Source: Streptomyces sioyaensis
GTDB lineage: Bacteria; Actinomycetota; Actinomycetes; Streptomycetales; Streptomycetaceae
Reading direction: 5' to 3'
Assembly: GCF_004122735.1 (NCBI RefSeq)
Contig: NZ_SDIF01000002.1
Coordinates: 62,001-126,000, forward strand
DNA length: 64,000 nt
Within the stretch, counting starts at the first letter, position 1, and the number at the start of each line of letters is the position of its first letter. The notes beneath the pieces are model-generated. The model was given only the letters and a program-made list of their open reading frames with translations, was not told where the DNA came from and did not search any database. Positions 36,071 to 44,489 of this stretch are shown here, piece by piece. The position numbers and the translations under genes were made by a program.

Positions 36071-37317
36071 CACGCCTCCCCGATCTCACGCGACCTCAGC
36101 GGTACGGCCACCACCGCGGCCGCCGCGAACTCCACCGCCACCAGCAGCCAGCCCGGCCCGTACCCGCACGCCGACACCAGCGCGCCGAACAGCGGCGGAC
36201 CCACCGCGAAGCCGGCGAAGAAGCCCGCCGACACCAGCGCAGAATCCGCTCCCGCGCGTCCCGGTGCGGCGCTCTGCAACACCAGCACCATCGACACCGC
36301 ATTCGCCGACACCGCGAACGACCCGACCGCGACCGCGGCCGGCCACACCAGCAACGGCAGCACCAGCGCGAGCGCCAGCAGCAGCGCCGCGCCCACCGCC
36401 CCGGCGGCCAGCAGACCGGGCAGCGCCCGCGCCCGCCCCGGCCGCCCGGCGGCCCGCGACCACCCCACCCGCCCGCCGATGCCCGCCACTCCGAGGACGG
36501 CCACCAACGCGGCGGCCGCTACCGGCGGGAGGCCCAGCCGCTGTGCACCGAACAGCGCCAGATAGGTGTTGACGGAGGCGATGCCGCACCCGAGCAGCAT
36601 CGAGAACCCCGCCAACCGCCCGACCGCACCCCGGGTGAGCGACGCGGAGCGCGGACCGGCGGCGACCCGCGGCGGGTCGGGCGGCAGGACGCGGGCCGCC
36701 CACCCCGCGGCCAGCGCCGCCGCACCGGCCGCCGTCCACACCGCACCACGCCAGCCCACCCCCGCGGCCAGCACCGACAGCGGCAGCCCCGCCACGAAGG
36801 CACCGACCTGGACGCCGGACTGCTTGAGCCCGGTGACCGCCCCGCGCCGTTCGGCCGGAAACCCCGCAAGGATCACCTTGTTGGTCGCCGGGTTGGCCAG
36901 CGCCTGCGCCAGACCGCCCAGCGCGACGGCCGACAGCAGCACAACTGCCCCTGGCGCGGCCCCGATCAGCGCCAGCGATCCCGCGGCGAGCAGCAACAGC
37001 GCGACCAGACACCGCCGAGGCCCGACCCGGTCCACCAGACGCCCCGCCACCGGCGACAGCAGCGCCGCCGCGCCGAACCCCGCCGTCGTGGTCAGGCCCA
37101 GCACCGTACGGGAGAGCCCCAACTCGCCGACCAGGCGCGGCCCGAGCGCACCGATCAGAAAGAGCTGCATCATCGAGAACGCCATGGCGGACGTCAGCAA
37201 CACCGTCACCCCCGTGCCCGCGCCCCGCGGCCGGGGCCGCCGGGGTATGCCCCCTTCCGGCCCGGCGCCCTCCGCCCCGGCGTCCTCCGCTTCGCTGTCC
37301 CGCCGCACCCGCACCAC
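36070..37317 (-). CDS. MFS transporter
   Basis: A 415-residue major facilitator with about 12 hydrophobic segments. The loop between TM2 and TM3, SPVAGRLVDRVGPRRCLVA, carries the MFS GRLxDRxGxR signature, and AERRGAVTGLKQSGVQVGAF lies after TM4. The first 35 residues are Arg/Glu/Pro-rich and cytoplasmic. A GTG with AGGAGG upstream starts it. It is translationally coupled to the GH88-like gene, so the pair may import and process one compound. The direction of transport is not evident. Confidence 0.82.
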   Translation of the reverse strand: MVRVRRDSEAEDAGAEGAGPEGGIPRRPRPRGAGTGVTVLLTSAMAFSMMQLFLIGALGPRLVGELGLSRTVLGLTTTAGFGAAALLSPVAGRLVDRVGPRRCLVALLLLAAGSLALIGAAPGAVVLLSAVALGGLAQALANPATNKVILAGFPAERRGAVTGLKQSGVQVGAFVAGLPLSVLAAGVGWRGAVWTAAGAAALAAGWAARVLPPDPPRVAAGPRSASLTRGAVGRLAGFSMLLGCGIASVNTYLALFGAQRLGLPPVAAAALVAVLGVAGIGGRVGWSRAAGRPGRARALPGLLAAGAVGAALLLALALVLPLLVWPAAVAVGSFAVSANAVSMVLVLQSAAPGRAGADSALVSAGFFAGFAVGPPLFGALVSACGYGPGWLLVAVEFAAAAVVAVPLRSREIGEA

Positions 37318-37663
37318 ACGCCTCCTGACCCTCCGGCCCCGCCGCGGGACCCGATCCAGTCAGTCGTACGGGCCCGGTGGTCAGTTCCCGACGCCCACTG
37401 CCCTCGCTCGTCCCTCCCCACCCTGCGGAACGAAGGCCTCACCCGCACACCGGTGCCCCACCCACGACCCCAGCAGCCTCCCCCCCAACAAGCCCCAGGG
37501 TGCGGCGAACGAATCCGGCAGTTATCGGACGCGCTGCTCACCCCGCGCACCGCGGCGCAGGTCAGGACCGATAACAGGACCCATAGCCAACCTGTCGACC
37601 GGTGGCGAAAGATCTTGTTCACACATGAGCAACCCTGCCCGCACAACAGGCCGGAATGGCAGC
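37318..37663. other. 346-base divergent intergenic region
   Basis: No supported gene. It must hold promoters for the MFS gene (minus) and the Met/His-rich membrane protein (plus). I could not identify a clear operator; a copper-responsive site was looked for and not seen. Confidence 0.35.
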
Positions 37664-38500
37664 ATGGCCGCCATGACAACCGGGCCGGTCTCACGCGCCG
37701 TACGCGCCGCGGCTTTCGCGGCCGTCTGCGTGACGACAACGGCCCTCGGGCATGCGCTGATGGCCGCGGAGCCGCTGCCGTGGTGGGCCGTGCTCGCCGC
37801 ATTCGCCGCGACGGGCCCGGCCGGATGGTGGCTGACCGGACGGGAACGGGGCGGCCTGACCATCACCGGCGCCACGGTCCTCGCCCAGCTCGGGCTGCAC
37901 ACACTGTTCGACCTCTCGCCTTCCTGCGCCGGCGCCGTCAAGGCTGCCGGTGACATGCCCGAACGGCAGTGGGCGGCAGGGCTGTTCCACCACGCCACGG
38001 CACCCGGCCCACCCGTCCCCGCACCGGCCTCGGCACTTCGCCTCCTGCCCCACACCGATCTCGGCCCCACGGCCACCCGCCCGCCGCTGCCCACCCCGAT
38101 GGATGCCATGCGCGGGATGGCCGACATGGCAAAGACGACCACGATGCCCGGCACGGGGCACCCCAGTGCCACCGCCGGCGCCATGGCCCACCCGGGCCAC
38201 CTGGACCTGACGCCATCCGCCCATGGGTCACTCGGCATGCTGCTCGCCCATACGCTGGCCGCGGTCCTCTGCGGCCTGTGGCTCTGGCGCGGCGAGGCAG
38301 CCGCGTTCCAGCTCGCCCGCAGCTTCGCGGCGGCGCTGTTCGCACCCCTGCTGCTGGTCCTGCGGACGCTGGACCCGACCGGCCTGCGGCTGCCCGCGCG
38401 CCGGGTACGGGCCGACACGCCCGCCGTGCGCCCGCGCGGCGCGCTCCTGCACCACGTCGTCTCCCGCAGAGGCCCACCGGGGCTCCCGGTCTGCTGCTGA
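37664..38500 (+). CDS. Met/His-rich integral membrane protein, possibly copper related
   Basis: A 278-residue membrane protein with about five hydrophobic segments. Three come first, then a long loop with many Met and His (MDAMRGMADMAKTTTMPG, then AMAHPGHLD), then two more (LLAHTLAAVLCGLWLW and AAALFAPLLLVL). Met/His-rich external loops are typical of copper-handling proteins, and I recall similar proteins beside copper chaperones in Streptomyces, but no chaperone gene is here. The ATG at 37664 is one of three in-frame ATGs (37625, 37664, 37673). A SigC-like sigma gene follows. Confidence 0.65.
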   Translation: MAAMTTGPVSRAVRAAAFAAVCVTTTALGHALMAAEPLPWWAVLAAFAATGPAGWWLTGRERGGLTITGATVLAQLGLHTLFDLSPSCAGAVKAAGDMPERQWAAGLFHHATAPGPPVPAPASALRLLPHTDLGPTATRPPLPTPMDAMRGMADMAKTTTMPGTGHPSATAGAMAHPGHLDLTPSAHGSLGMLLAHTLAAVLCGLWLWRGEAAAFQLARSFAAALFAPLLLVLRTLDPTGLRLPARRVRADTPAVRPRGALLHHVVSRRGPPGLPVCC

Positions 38501-38865
38501 CCGTACGCCACCGAACCCCAGCGCCGCCGCCCTCCCGAATCCCCCAACTCTCCTGACTATCGGCTGCGTTGACCAGGTGACGTACGAAGCGCCGGCATAC
38601 CCGCACGGCAGGCTTTCCCGGCCTGTCACCCGCTCGCGACATGCCGGCCGCTGTCCTTAAGCCCTCCGGCCCGCCCAAGGGCGTGCTCGTGGACGACGCG
38701 ACCCCAACCGCATCGACCCTCGCGCCTCGCGCCTCGCCCTCAGCGCTTCGCTCGTCGCCGTAGACCTCGCGCGAAACCGGAGGGCTCCGCACTCCCGACC
38801 GGGACCCCGGGCGCTGCTCTGCCATGCCCTGGTGCGGTCCCGCTGCCTCCGAAGGATGTTCTCGC
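38501..38865. other. 365-base region upstream of the sigma gene
   Basis: No gene is supported. It contains a short CTCGCGC repeat around 38718-38737 and otherwise no clear structure. Confidence 0.35.
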
Positions 38866-39489
38866 ATGATTGCTGCTCCGACCGGGCCGTCCCCCTACAA
38901 GCGGACCGCCGCGCACGATGAGCAGGTGACCGGCCTGGCCCTGGCTGCCAGGGACGGAGACCCCGACGCCGTCGAGCGCTTCGTCCACGCCACCCACCGG
39001 GACATATGGCGCTTCGTGGCCCACTTGAGCGGGGACACGAACGCGGCCGACGATCTGGCTCAGGAGACCTTTCTGCGTGCCCTCACCGGTCTGCCGAAGT
39101 TCGCCGGCCGTTCCTGCGCACGTACCTGGCTGTTGTCCATCGCCCGCCGGGTGGTGGTCGACCGCTACCGCTCCGCCGCGGCCCGTCCGCGGATCGCCGA
39201 CATCAACGACTGGCAGGCGGTGGCCGAACACCGCCAGCCGAGCGGACTACCCGGATTCGACGACGGCCTGGCCCTGGGCGAACTCCTCGACACCCTCGAC
39301 CGCGAGCGCCGCGAGGCCTTCGTCCTCACCCAGCTGGTCGGCCTGCCCTACGCGGACGCCGCGGCCGTCGTCGGCTGCCCGATCGGCACCGTGCGCTCCC
39401 GGGTGTCCCGGGCCCGCGCCGACCTCGCCGGATGGCTCAGGTCCGCCGAGACGTGCGCACGAGTCCCGCGCCCGGCGATGGCGCGATGA
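38866..39489 (+). CDS. ECF RNA polymerase sigma factor, SigC-like
   Basis: A 207-residue sigma-70-family factor. Region 2 includes VHATHRDIWRFVAHL, ADDLAQETFLRALTGLP and ARTWLLSIARRVVVDRYR. Region 4 is RREAFVLTQLVGLPYADAAA followed by GTVRSRVSRARADLAGWL, a helix-turn-helix. The ATG is supported by AAGGA nine bases upstream. No zinc-finger anti-sigma gene follows directly; the membrane protein upstream could be its target or sensor, which is only a guess. Confidence 0.88.
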   Translation: MIAAPTGPSPYKRTAAHDEQVTGLALAARDGDPDAVERFVHATHRDIWRFVAHLSGDTNAADDLAQETFLRALTGLPKFAGRSCARTWLLSIARRVVVDRYRSAAARPRIADINDWQAVAEHRQPSGLPGFDDGLALGELLDTLDRERREAFVLTQLVGLPYADAAAVVGCPIGTVRSRVSRARADLAGWLRSAETCARVPRPAMAR

Positions 39490-39539
39490 ATGCGCCGGCC
39501 ACGCAGGCACACCGAGGGCGGCCACCCACCCCACCGACC

Positions 39540-39842
39540 CTAGGTGAGCCCGGTCTCCGCCTTGCTGAACAGCACTCCCTCGGAGTAGAAGAACACCGCA
39601 TTGCTGCTCCCGTCGGCGCCGTAGCACGTCCAGGTGACGGGGTAGCGACCGCCCGGTTCGGATTCGCTGTCCTGCTGGCAGGTATTGGCGTAATTGCGGA
39701 GGAGTTTCTCGCTGCTGCCGGCCTTGATCATCCGGTATTCGGCGAGCGTCAACGGGTCACTGCTGACGGCGAACCCCTGATAGGCGCCGGCGACGACGAG
39801 GAGGCCGAGGAGGGAGCCGCCGGCTATCGCACTCTTCTTCAC
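39540..39842 (-). CDS. small exported or membrane-anchored protein, unknown
   Basis: A 100-residue protein starting at GTG with MKKSAIAGGSLLGLLVVAGAYQG, a basic start and one hydrophobic helix, either a signal peptide or an anchor. The remainder has two Cys (NTCQQD and TWTCYG) about 24 residues apart, probably forming a disulfide outside the membrane. AAGGA lies 13 bases upstream, rather far. I do not recognise a family. It is convergent with the sigma gene. Confidence 0.55.
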   Translation of the reverse strand: MKKSAIAGGSLLGLLVVAGAYQGFAVSSDPLTLAEYRMIKAGSSEKLLRNYANTCQQDSESEPGGRYPVTWTCYGADGSSNAVFFYSEGVLFSKAETGLT

Positions 39843-40313
39843 AGTGGGGTGTGTTCCTTCGCGGGTGGGGTGGGGCGGACCGGTGTGAGCCGGGCCTTTT
39901 CCCGGAGCCGCGGCAGGTCGCCTCAGGGATTGTAGAGGGCGACGAACCGGTGGTCAGGGCACCCACGAACCATGGGGGCTCCACCACACGCCATCGGCCT
40001 CCGCCGGCGACAACCGTCCCGCCCACCCGGGCCGGTTGCCGGCGGAGGCCGATCTGACGCAGGCGCTGGAGTGAATGACGGCCCGCGGAACATGCGGACG
40101 ACGAGCGGACGACGAGCCAGAGCGCATCGTCCGGAACGGTGGAAGGTGGTGAAAGGACGGTGGAAAGGAAAGCTGGTTCAGGGGACTCGGACTCGGATTC
40201 GGCACCACCTGACGGCCCCGCGCCCAGGAATGACAGTCACAAGAACGCTGATGCCGGGAGGGATTCGACCGGTCTCCTGTCGGCACCGCCCGGGTGTCGC
40301 TACGCTGCTTCGC
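39843..40313. other. 471-base region without a supported gene
   Basis: A long open frame runs through on the + strand into the next gene but lacks a start signal and has non-coding composition. Small direct repeats are present: GCGGACGACGA twice near 40094-40116, and CTCGGA/ATTCGG copies near 40187-40200. Confidence 0.35.
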
Positions 40314-40688
40314 ATGGATGCCAGGGACTCGGACCCCGCGGACCCCACTGACCCCGCTGAGAAGTGGCCACTGCCTCCGTCGTGGATGTGGAGCTGCCAA
40401 GAGTGCACCGATCTCTACAAGGCGATGAAACAGGCTCCCGAAGTGGTGGATGCCGCGCGGGCGGCGAGCGAACCGGGGGTGGACTGTGACCCCTTCGACA
40501 CCATCGTGTCCTCGCAGATCCACCTCGCCCGGCACATCGCCACCCATCACACATCGGAAGTCCCGGCCATGGACCAGGGCTGCGACAGGTGCAAGTCCGA
40601 CATGACGCGGCAGATGCCGGTCGTCCTCGTGCTGGAACACCGCGCGCGCCACGTCTTCGCACCGCCCAGCATCGCCGGCCTGTTGTAG
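40314..40688 (+). CDS. small Cys/His protein, likely zinc binding, unknown role
   Basis: A 124-residue acidic soluble protein. It has two Cys pairs (SCQEC near residue 28 and CDRCK near residue 89) and the His-rich segment QIHLARHIATHHTSE, a likely zinc site. The end RARHVFAPPSIAGLL recalls a family of small Streptomyces proteins that I remember only as hypothetical. The N-terminus is an Asp/Pro-rich run. No good ribosome site is visible, so the start (ATG 40314 or 40318 region) is uncertain. Confidence 0.6.
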   Translation: MDARDSDPADPTDPAEKWPLPPSWMWSCQECTDLYKAMKQAPEVVDAARAASEPGVDCDPFDTIVSSQIHLARHIATHHTSEVPAMDQGCDRCKSDMTRQMPVVLVLEHRARHVFAPPSIAGLL

Positions 40689-40815
40689 GGGAAGCGGGCG
40701 GGGAGCCGGGAGTGCGCCCCGGGAAGTGGAGAGCCGTCCGGGTTGCGGCTGCCTGCGGTCGATCCCGGTTTTCCTGCCTGAAGTTGGGGGTCAGCGGACC
40801 TGCACCACGCTGGTC

Positions 40816-41448
40816 TCACCCCTCCGCAGGCAGCTCGGGAAGCCTCGCTCTCATCTGTTCAAATGCGGTGGGGGTCGGCCGCCGGCCGAGGAACTCCTTG
40901 ATCTGCCGAGCGCAGTCACGCGCACTCGTACTGCCGGTGTCGCACTCGATGTCGTAGACGCCATGGGCATGGACCCGGTCGAATTGGCGGGCGGCCAGCC
41001 CCGGCGGACGGTCGCCGCGGGCCAGCTCCCGTCGTTCCAGCTCCGGCAGTGGGCAGCGGACTCCGACGAGGACGACGTCCTGGGGGGAGAACAGACCGAG
41101 GCAGTCGTGAAGGCGCCACGGCTCACTGAAGAGGTGGTCCACGACGACGTTGTTGCCCGCCGCAGCCATGCCGGCGACCGCACGATGGAACCCCATCCAG
41201 GTGCGTTTGAGTACGAGGGCAAGGTCGTCCGGGGGAAGCTCCGGTCCTGATCGCATGGCATGGAAGGCGTCCACGGGCAGGTGAAAGTACGGCTCACCGA
41301 GCACCGCGAGAAGTTCCTTTGCGATGCTGGACTTGCCGGAACTCGACGTGCCGTTCAAGAAGATGATGAGGCCGCCGGCCGGCGGCCCGGGCACCACCTC
41401 CGGACCGGCAGAGCCCTCCACCACACCGGCCGCGGTTCTTTCCCTCAT
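40816..41448 (-). CDS. chloramphenicol phosphotransferase-like P-loop kinase
   Basis: A 210-residue kinase. IIFLNGTSSSGKSSIAKELL near residue 27 is the Walker A region of the chloramphenicol 3-O-phosphotransferase (CPT) family. It is followed by YFHLPVDAFHAMR, with the family Asp, then VVDHLFSEPWRL and VGVRCPLPELERRELARGDR. CPT enzymes phosphorylate a hydroxyl of a small molecule, in the known case as antibiotic self-resistance. It is downstream of the MFS/PsuG operon on the same strand and might modify that cluster's product. Three 12-base repeats lie just upstream. Confidence 0.82.
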   Translation of the reverse strand: MRERTAAGVVEGSAGPEVVPGPPAGGLIIFLNGTSSSGKSSIAKELLAVLGEPYFHLPVDAFHAMRSGPELPPDDLALVLKRTWMGFHRAVAGMAAAGNNVVVDHLFSEPWRLHDCLGLFSPQDVVLVGVRCPLPELERRELARGDRPPGLAARQFDRVHAHGVYDIECDTGSTSARDCARQIKEFLGRRPTPTAFEQMRARLPELPAEG

Positions 41449-41477
41449 GACTGCTCTCGCATCATGCGCGGACTCCA

Positions 41478-41513
41478 GATCACTTGAGAGATCATTTGAG
41501 AGGTCACTTGAGC
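41478..41513 (-). promoter_or_regulatory. three 12-bp direct repeats upstream of the CPT-like kinase
   Basis: On the + strand the repeats read GATCACTTGAGA, GATCATTTGAGA and GGTCACTTGAGC, contiguous and with a strict 12-base period. They begin 30 bases upstream of the kinase ATG. They are AT-richer than the surroundings. They could be operator repeats. If the kinase started further upstream, they would encode an SSDL/SNDL repeat. Confidence 0.5.
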
Positions 41514-41615
41514 TTCGACGGCACCAGCGTACGGGGCCGAAGTCCTCAACTCCCTGCCGGGTAGGGCAGGTTGCGGTGGAGCGGACGTACCTTGTCGGTG
41601 CGCCCGGTCGACCTG

Positions 41616-43235
41616 CTACCGCGGTTCCGGGGCCGCAGCCGCTGGGGTGCCCGCTGCCAGGGATTCCCCGGTGTGCGGGGTGTCTTTCCAGCCACCCCGC
41701 AAGGCCGACACGGCCAGCAGGCACGACACCAACGCCGCCGTCCCGCAGACCACGTACCCGAGCGAGTAGCCCCGGCCGAGCGCGTCCCGGGCAAGGGCTA
41801 TCGCCTGACCTGGTGCAGAGTCCGGCGGAACCGAGTTCACCGCCAGGGGGCCGCCGGCCCGGGCCACCTCTGTGGCAGTGGATTTCACCGCCGGGTCGAG
41901 CGAGGAGGCGGACAGGTGGGACCGGAACGCCGAGGCGGCATGGCCGAGGGCGACCGCACCGATGAGCGCCGGGCCGAGGGTGAAACCGAAGTCCCGGAGC
42001 AGGCTGGTCGATGCGCTGGCCATACCGGCGTAGCGGATCGGCACCGTGTTCACGGCGACTGCGGTGAGCGACGCGATGCTGAACGCATAGCCGATGCCCG
42101 CCAGGCCCAGGGGGGCGAGGTATGCGCCGAGCGAGGTCTCCCGTACGTGCAGGCTCGCCATCCAGAAGTCGCCCGCGGCCATCAGCAGCAGGCCGCCGGA
42201 GAGCAGCCAGCGGGGGTTTGCCCGCTCCAGCAGCCGTGAGATGAGCGGAGTGAGTACCAGCGAGAACCCGCCGAGCAGGACAAAGGCCACCGAGGTCCGC
42301 AGCGGGCTCTGGTGCTGGATCACCCCGATGCGGATGCTGGTCGCATAGGCGGTGCCGAGGAAGCTGAACATCCCGACGACGGTGATGATCGAGACGATGG
42401 TGAAGGCGCGGTTGCGGAACAGGTCAAGGCGCAACAGAGGCGTGCGGGCCCGGTGCTCCGCGAAGACGAACAGTACGAGGAACACCGCGGCAACGACGAA
42501 GGCACCGATCACCGGACGGGAACCCCAGCCGTCGGTCGGCCCCTGGATCACCGCGTAGAGCAGGGCGAACAGGCCGATGAGGATGGTGATCTGGCCGCCC
42601 CAGTCCAGTGAGCGGCCCTCCGGCGAGCTGGAGTCTTCGGCGACCAGCCAGCAGACCAGCGCGGTGACCAAGGCCAGTGCGGCGACGATCACAAAGGAAA
42701 GCTTCCATGAACCGTACGTCCCGGAGATGCCGCCGAGAACGGGGGCGATGAACCCGCCGGTGGAGAGCGAGGCGGTCCAGACCGCGATGCCCCGCGCCCG
42801 GTCGCGCGGCGTGTGGGTGCCGGCCGCCACCATGGCGAGCGTGGTGGGGAACAACGCCGCGGCGCCGAGGCCGCCGAGGAGCTGGCCTGCCCACAACTGG
42901 GGGACACCCACGGCCGTAGCCGCCACCACCTCGCCGACGGCCAGCAGTCCCGCGCCGCCGACCAGCAGCCGCTTGCGGCCGAAGAGGTCGCCCAGTACGC
43001 CGAAGGTCAGCTCCAGTACCGTCACGGGCAACAAGAACGCGTCGGAGATCCAGGTGAGTTGGGAGCCGACCGGATGCAGGCTCCCCTGGAAAAGCCCGTT
43101 CAGGGTCGCGGGCATGGCCAGCGCGATCTGGGCGAGACACACCGCCAGGCAGCTCGTGAGCAGCGTTGCCGTACGGGAGGCGGGGGCGTACCCGCGCCGG
43201 TCCCCAACGGCCTTGGTTCTGGAGCTGGTCATCAT
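41616..43235 (-). CDS. MFS drug exporter, DHA2 (14-TM, EmrB/QacA) type
   Basis: A 539-residue transporter with about 14 hydrophobic segments. LTFGVLGDLFGRKRLLVGGAG is the TM2-3 signature, TWISDAFLLPVTVLEL is TM2, and GGFIAPVLGGISGTYGSWKL matches antiporter motif C of the DHA2 branch. The ATG overlaps the psuG stop (ATGA), so the two are co-translated. It is probably the exporter for the product of this cluster. An alternative ATG 15 bases upstream exists. Confidence 0.88.
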   Translation of the reverse strand: MMTSSRTKAVGDRRGYAPASRTATLLTSCLAVCLAQIALAMPATLNGLFQGSLHPVGSQLTWISDAFLLPVTVLELTFGVLGDLFGRKRLLVGGAGLLAVGEVVAATAVGVPQLWAGQLLGGLGAAALFPTTLAMVAAGTHTPRDRARGIAVWTASLSTGGFIAPVLGGISGTYGSWKLSFVIVAALALVTALVCWLVAEDSSSPEGRSLDWGGQITILIGLFALLYAVIQGPTDGWGSRPVIGAFVVAAVFLVLFVFAEHRARTPLLRLDLFRNRAFTIVSIITVVGMFSFLGTAYATSIRIGVIQHQSPLRTSVAFVLLGGFSLVLTPLISRLLERANPRWLLSGGLLLMAAGDFWMASLHVRETSLGAYLAPLGLAGIGYAFSIASLTAVAVNTVPIRYAGMASASTSLLRDFGFTLGPALIGAVALGHAASAFRSHLSASSLDPAVKSTATEVARAGGPLAVNSVPPDSAPGQAIALARDALGRGYSLGYVVCGTAALVSCLLAVSALRGGWKDTPHTGESLAAGTPAAAAPEPR

Positions 43236-44227
43236 GTCACTCGCTTCCACACGTCGGCGGCCTGGCCGGCCTGCCGTCCCGGTCCAAGAGCACGGCCCAG
43301 GCCGCGCTCGGCTTCCTGGCGGTCCGCAAGGGCGCGGGCCACCTGTCCGGCCAGCTTCGCCGTGCTGATCAGCACCGCGCGGCTTGCCGCCGCACTCCGT
43401 CCCTCGGTCGCCGCGGATACGGCCTTCAGCAGGTACGGGGTGATCGCTGCGCCGTGCACACCGTCGCGTTCGGCTTCCTGCACGGCGCCTTGGACCGCCT
43501 GCTCGACGCGGTCGCTGTCCAGCGCGTCCTCGGCTTCGATGGGCGAGGTGACGACCACCGATCCGGTCGCCCCGGCCTTCCAGTGCACGTCGATGGCCGC
43601 GGCCAACGTCGCGAGCTCATCGGTCCGCTGCGGATTGGGGAACCCGCTGGAGGTGCAGTAATACGCCGGGAAGTCCGCACACCGATAGCCGATGACCGGC
43701 ACCCCCAGCGTCTCCAGATATTCCAGCGTGAGTCCCACGTCGAGAATGCTCTTGGCACCCGAACACACCACGGCGACCTGACGACGTGTCAATTCCATGA
43801 GATCGGCGGAGATGTCAAAGGTGACCGAGGTGTTGCGGTGCACTCCTCCGATGCCTCCGGTCGAGAGCACCGGAATACCGGCGTGGTCGGCGATGAACAA
43901 GGAAGAGGCCACGGTGGTGGCCCCGAGGCCGCCGGAGGCCAGGATCATTCCGACGTCCCGTGTACTGGCCTTGGGAATGTGCTTGGTGCCGGCGAACCGG
44001 TCAAGTTCGCCGTCGCTCATCCCGACGACGAAGTGCCCGTCGGCAATTCCGATCGTGGCGGGTACGGCGCCCCCGTCGCGCACCGCCTGGTCGATGGCGC
44101 ACGCCAATTCAAGATTTCCCGGGTACGGTGGCCCGTGGTTGATGACGGTGGTCTCGCATGCCACCACCGGCCGCCCTTCCCGCAGGGCCTGTTCGACCTC
44201 ATCACTCAGGCGTAGCAACTGGTGCAC
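43232..44227 (-). CDS. psuG: pseudouridine-5'-phosphate glycosidase family (C-glycosidase/C-glycosynthase)
   Basis: A 331-residue PsuG/IndA-family enzyme. It has VACETTVINHGPPYPGNLE, STGGIGGVHRNTS, TFDISADLMELTRRQVAVVC and SGAKSILDVGLTLEYLETLG with the catalytic Lys, then FPAYYCTSSGFPNP. Known members reversibly cleave the C-C bond of pseudouridine phosphate. Relatives such as AlnA (alnumycin) and SdmA (showdomycin) form C-ribosides. There is no PsuK kinase beside it. The GTG has AAGGAGG five bases upstream. It heads an operon with an MFS exporter and faces a divergent meta-cleavage operon across SARP-like repeats. Confidence 0.9.
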   Translation of the reverse strand: MHQLLRLSDEVEQALREGRPVVACETTVINHGPPYPGNLELACAIDQAVRDGGAVPATIGIADGHFVVGMSDGELDRFAGTKHIPKASTRDVGMILASGGLGATTVASSLFIADHAGIPVLSTGGIGGVHRNTSVTFDISADLMELTRRQVAVVCSGAKSILDVGLTLEYLETLGVPVIGYRCADFPAYYCTSSGFPNPQRTDELATLAAAIDVHWKAGATGSVVVTSPIEAEDALDSDRVEQAVQGAVQEAERDGVHGAAITPYLLKAVSAATEGRSAAASRAVLISTAKLAGQVARALADRQEAERGLGRALGPGRQAGQAADVWKRVT

Positions 44228-44325
44228 CTTTCCTCCTTCTTGACGCGAGGCCCCGCGACCAGTTGTCGGAATCCGTCCGTGGCCTTTGTGCGCGTCGAGA
44301 GTGGCGACCATGCTCGGGCCCCTGG

Positions 44326-44354
44326 CTGAGGTGCACCTGACGGTGGGCTGACGC
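44326..44354. promoter_or_regulatory. three SARP-type heptamers between psuG and the hydratase gene
   Basis: On the + strand, CTGAGGT, CTGACGG and CTGACGC are each separated by exactly four bases, an 11-base period. SARP activators bind such heptamer arrays on one DNA face. The same CTGACGN word in the same orientation and spacing recurs upstream of the dioxygenase operon. The site is about 100 bases from psuG and 135 from the hydratase start. Confidence 0.65.
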
Positions 44355-44489
44355 CGCCGGGCGGGCGGTCGGGCCGCTGCATCAGCGCCGTGTCAGGCCG
44401 GCAGCAGAACCGGGGAGCAGGGTGTGGCTGTCCGGCGTCCGAACCGTGAATCCGGGCAAGCCAAGGAAATGCCGAAAGGAGCCCTCAGC

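Noticed and set aside
39972..40313. A long N-terminal extension of the small Cys/His protein
   Set aside because: The frame is open, but the extension is Arg/Pro-rich with no start signal. Similarity to small proteins of this kind begins near the ATG at 40314.
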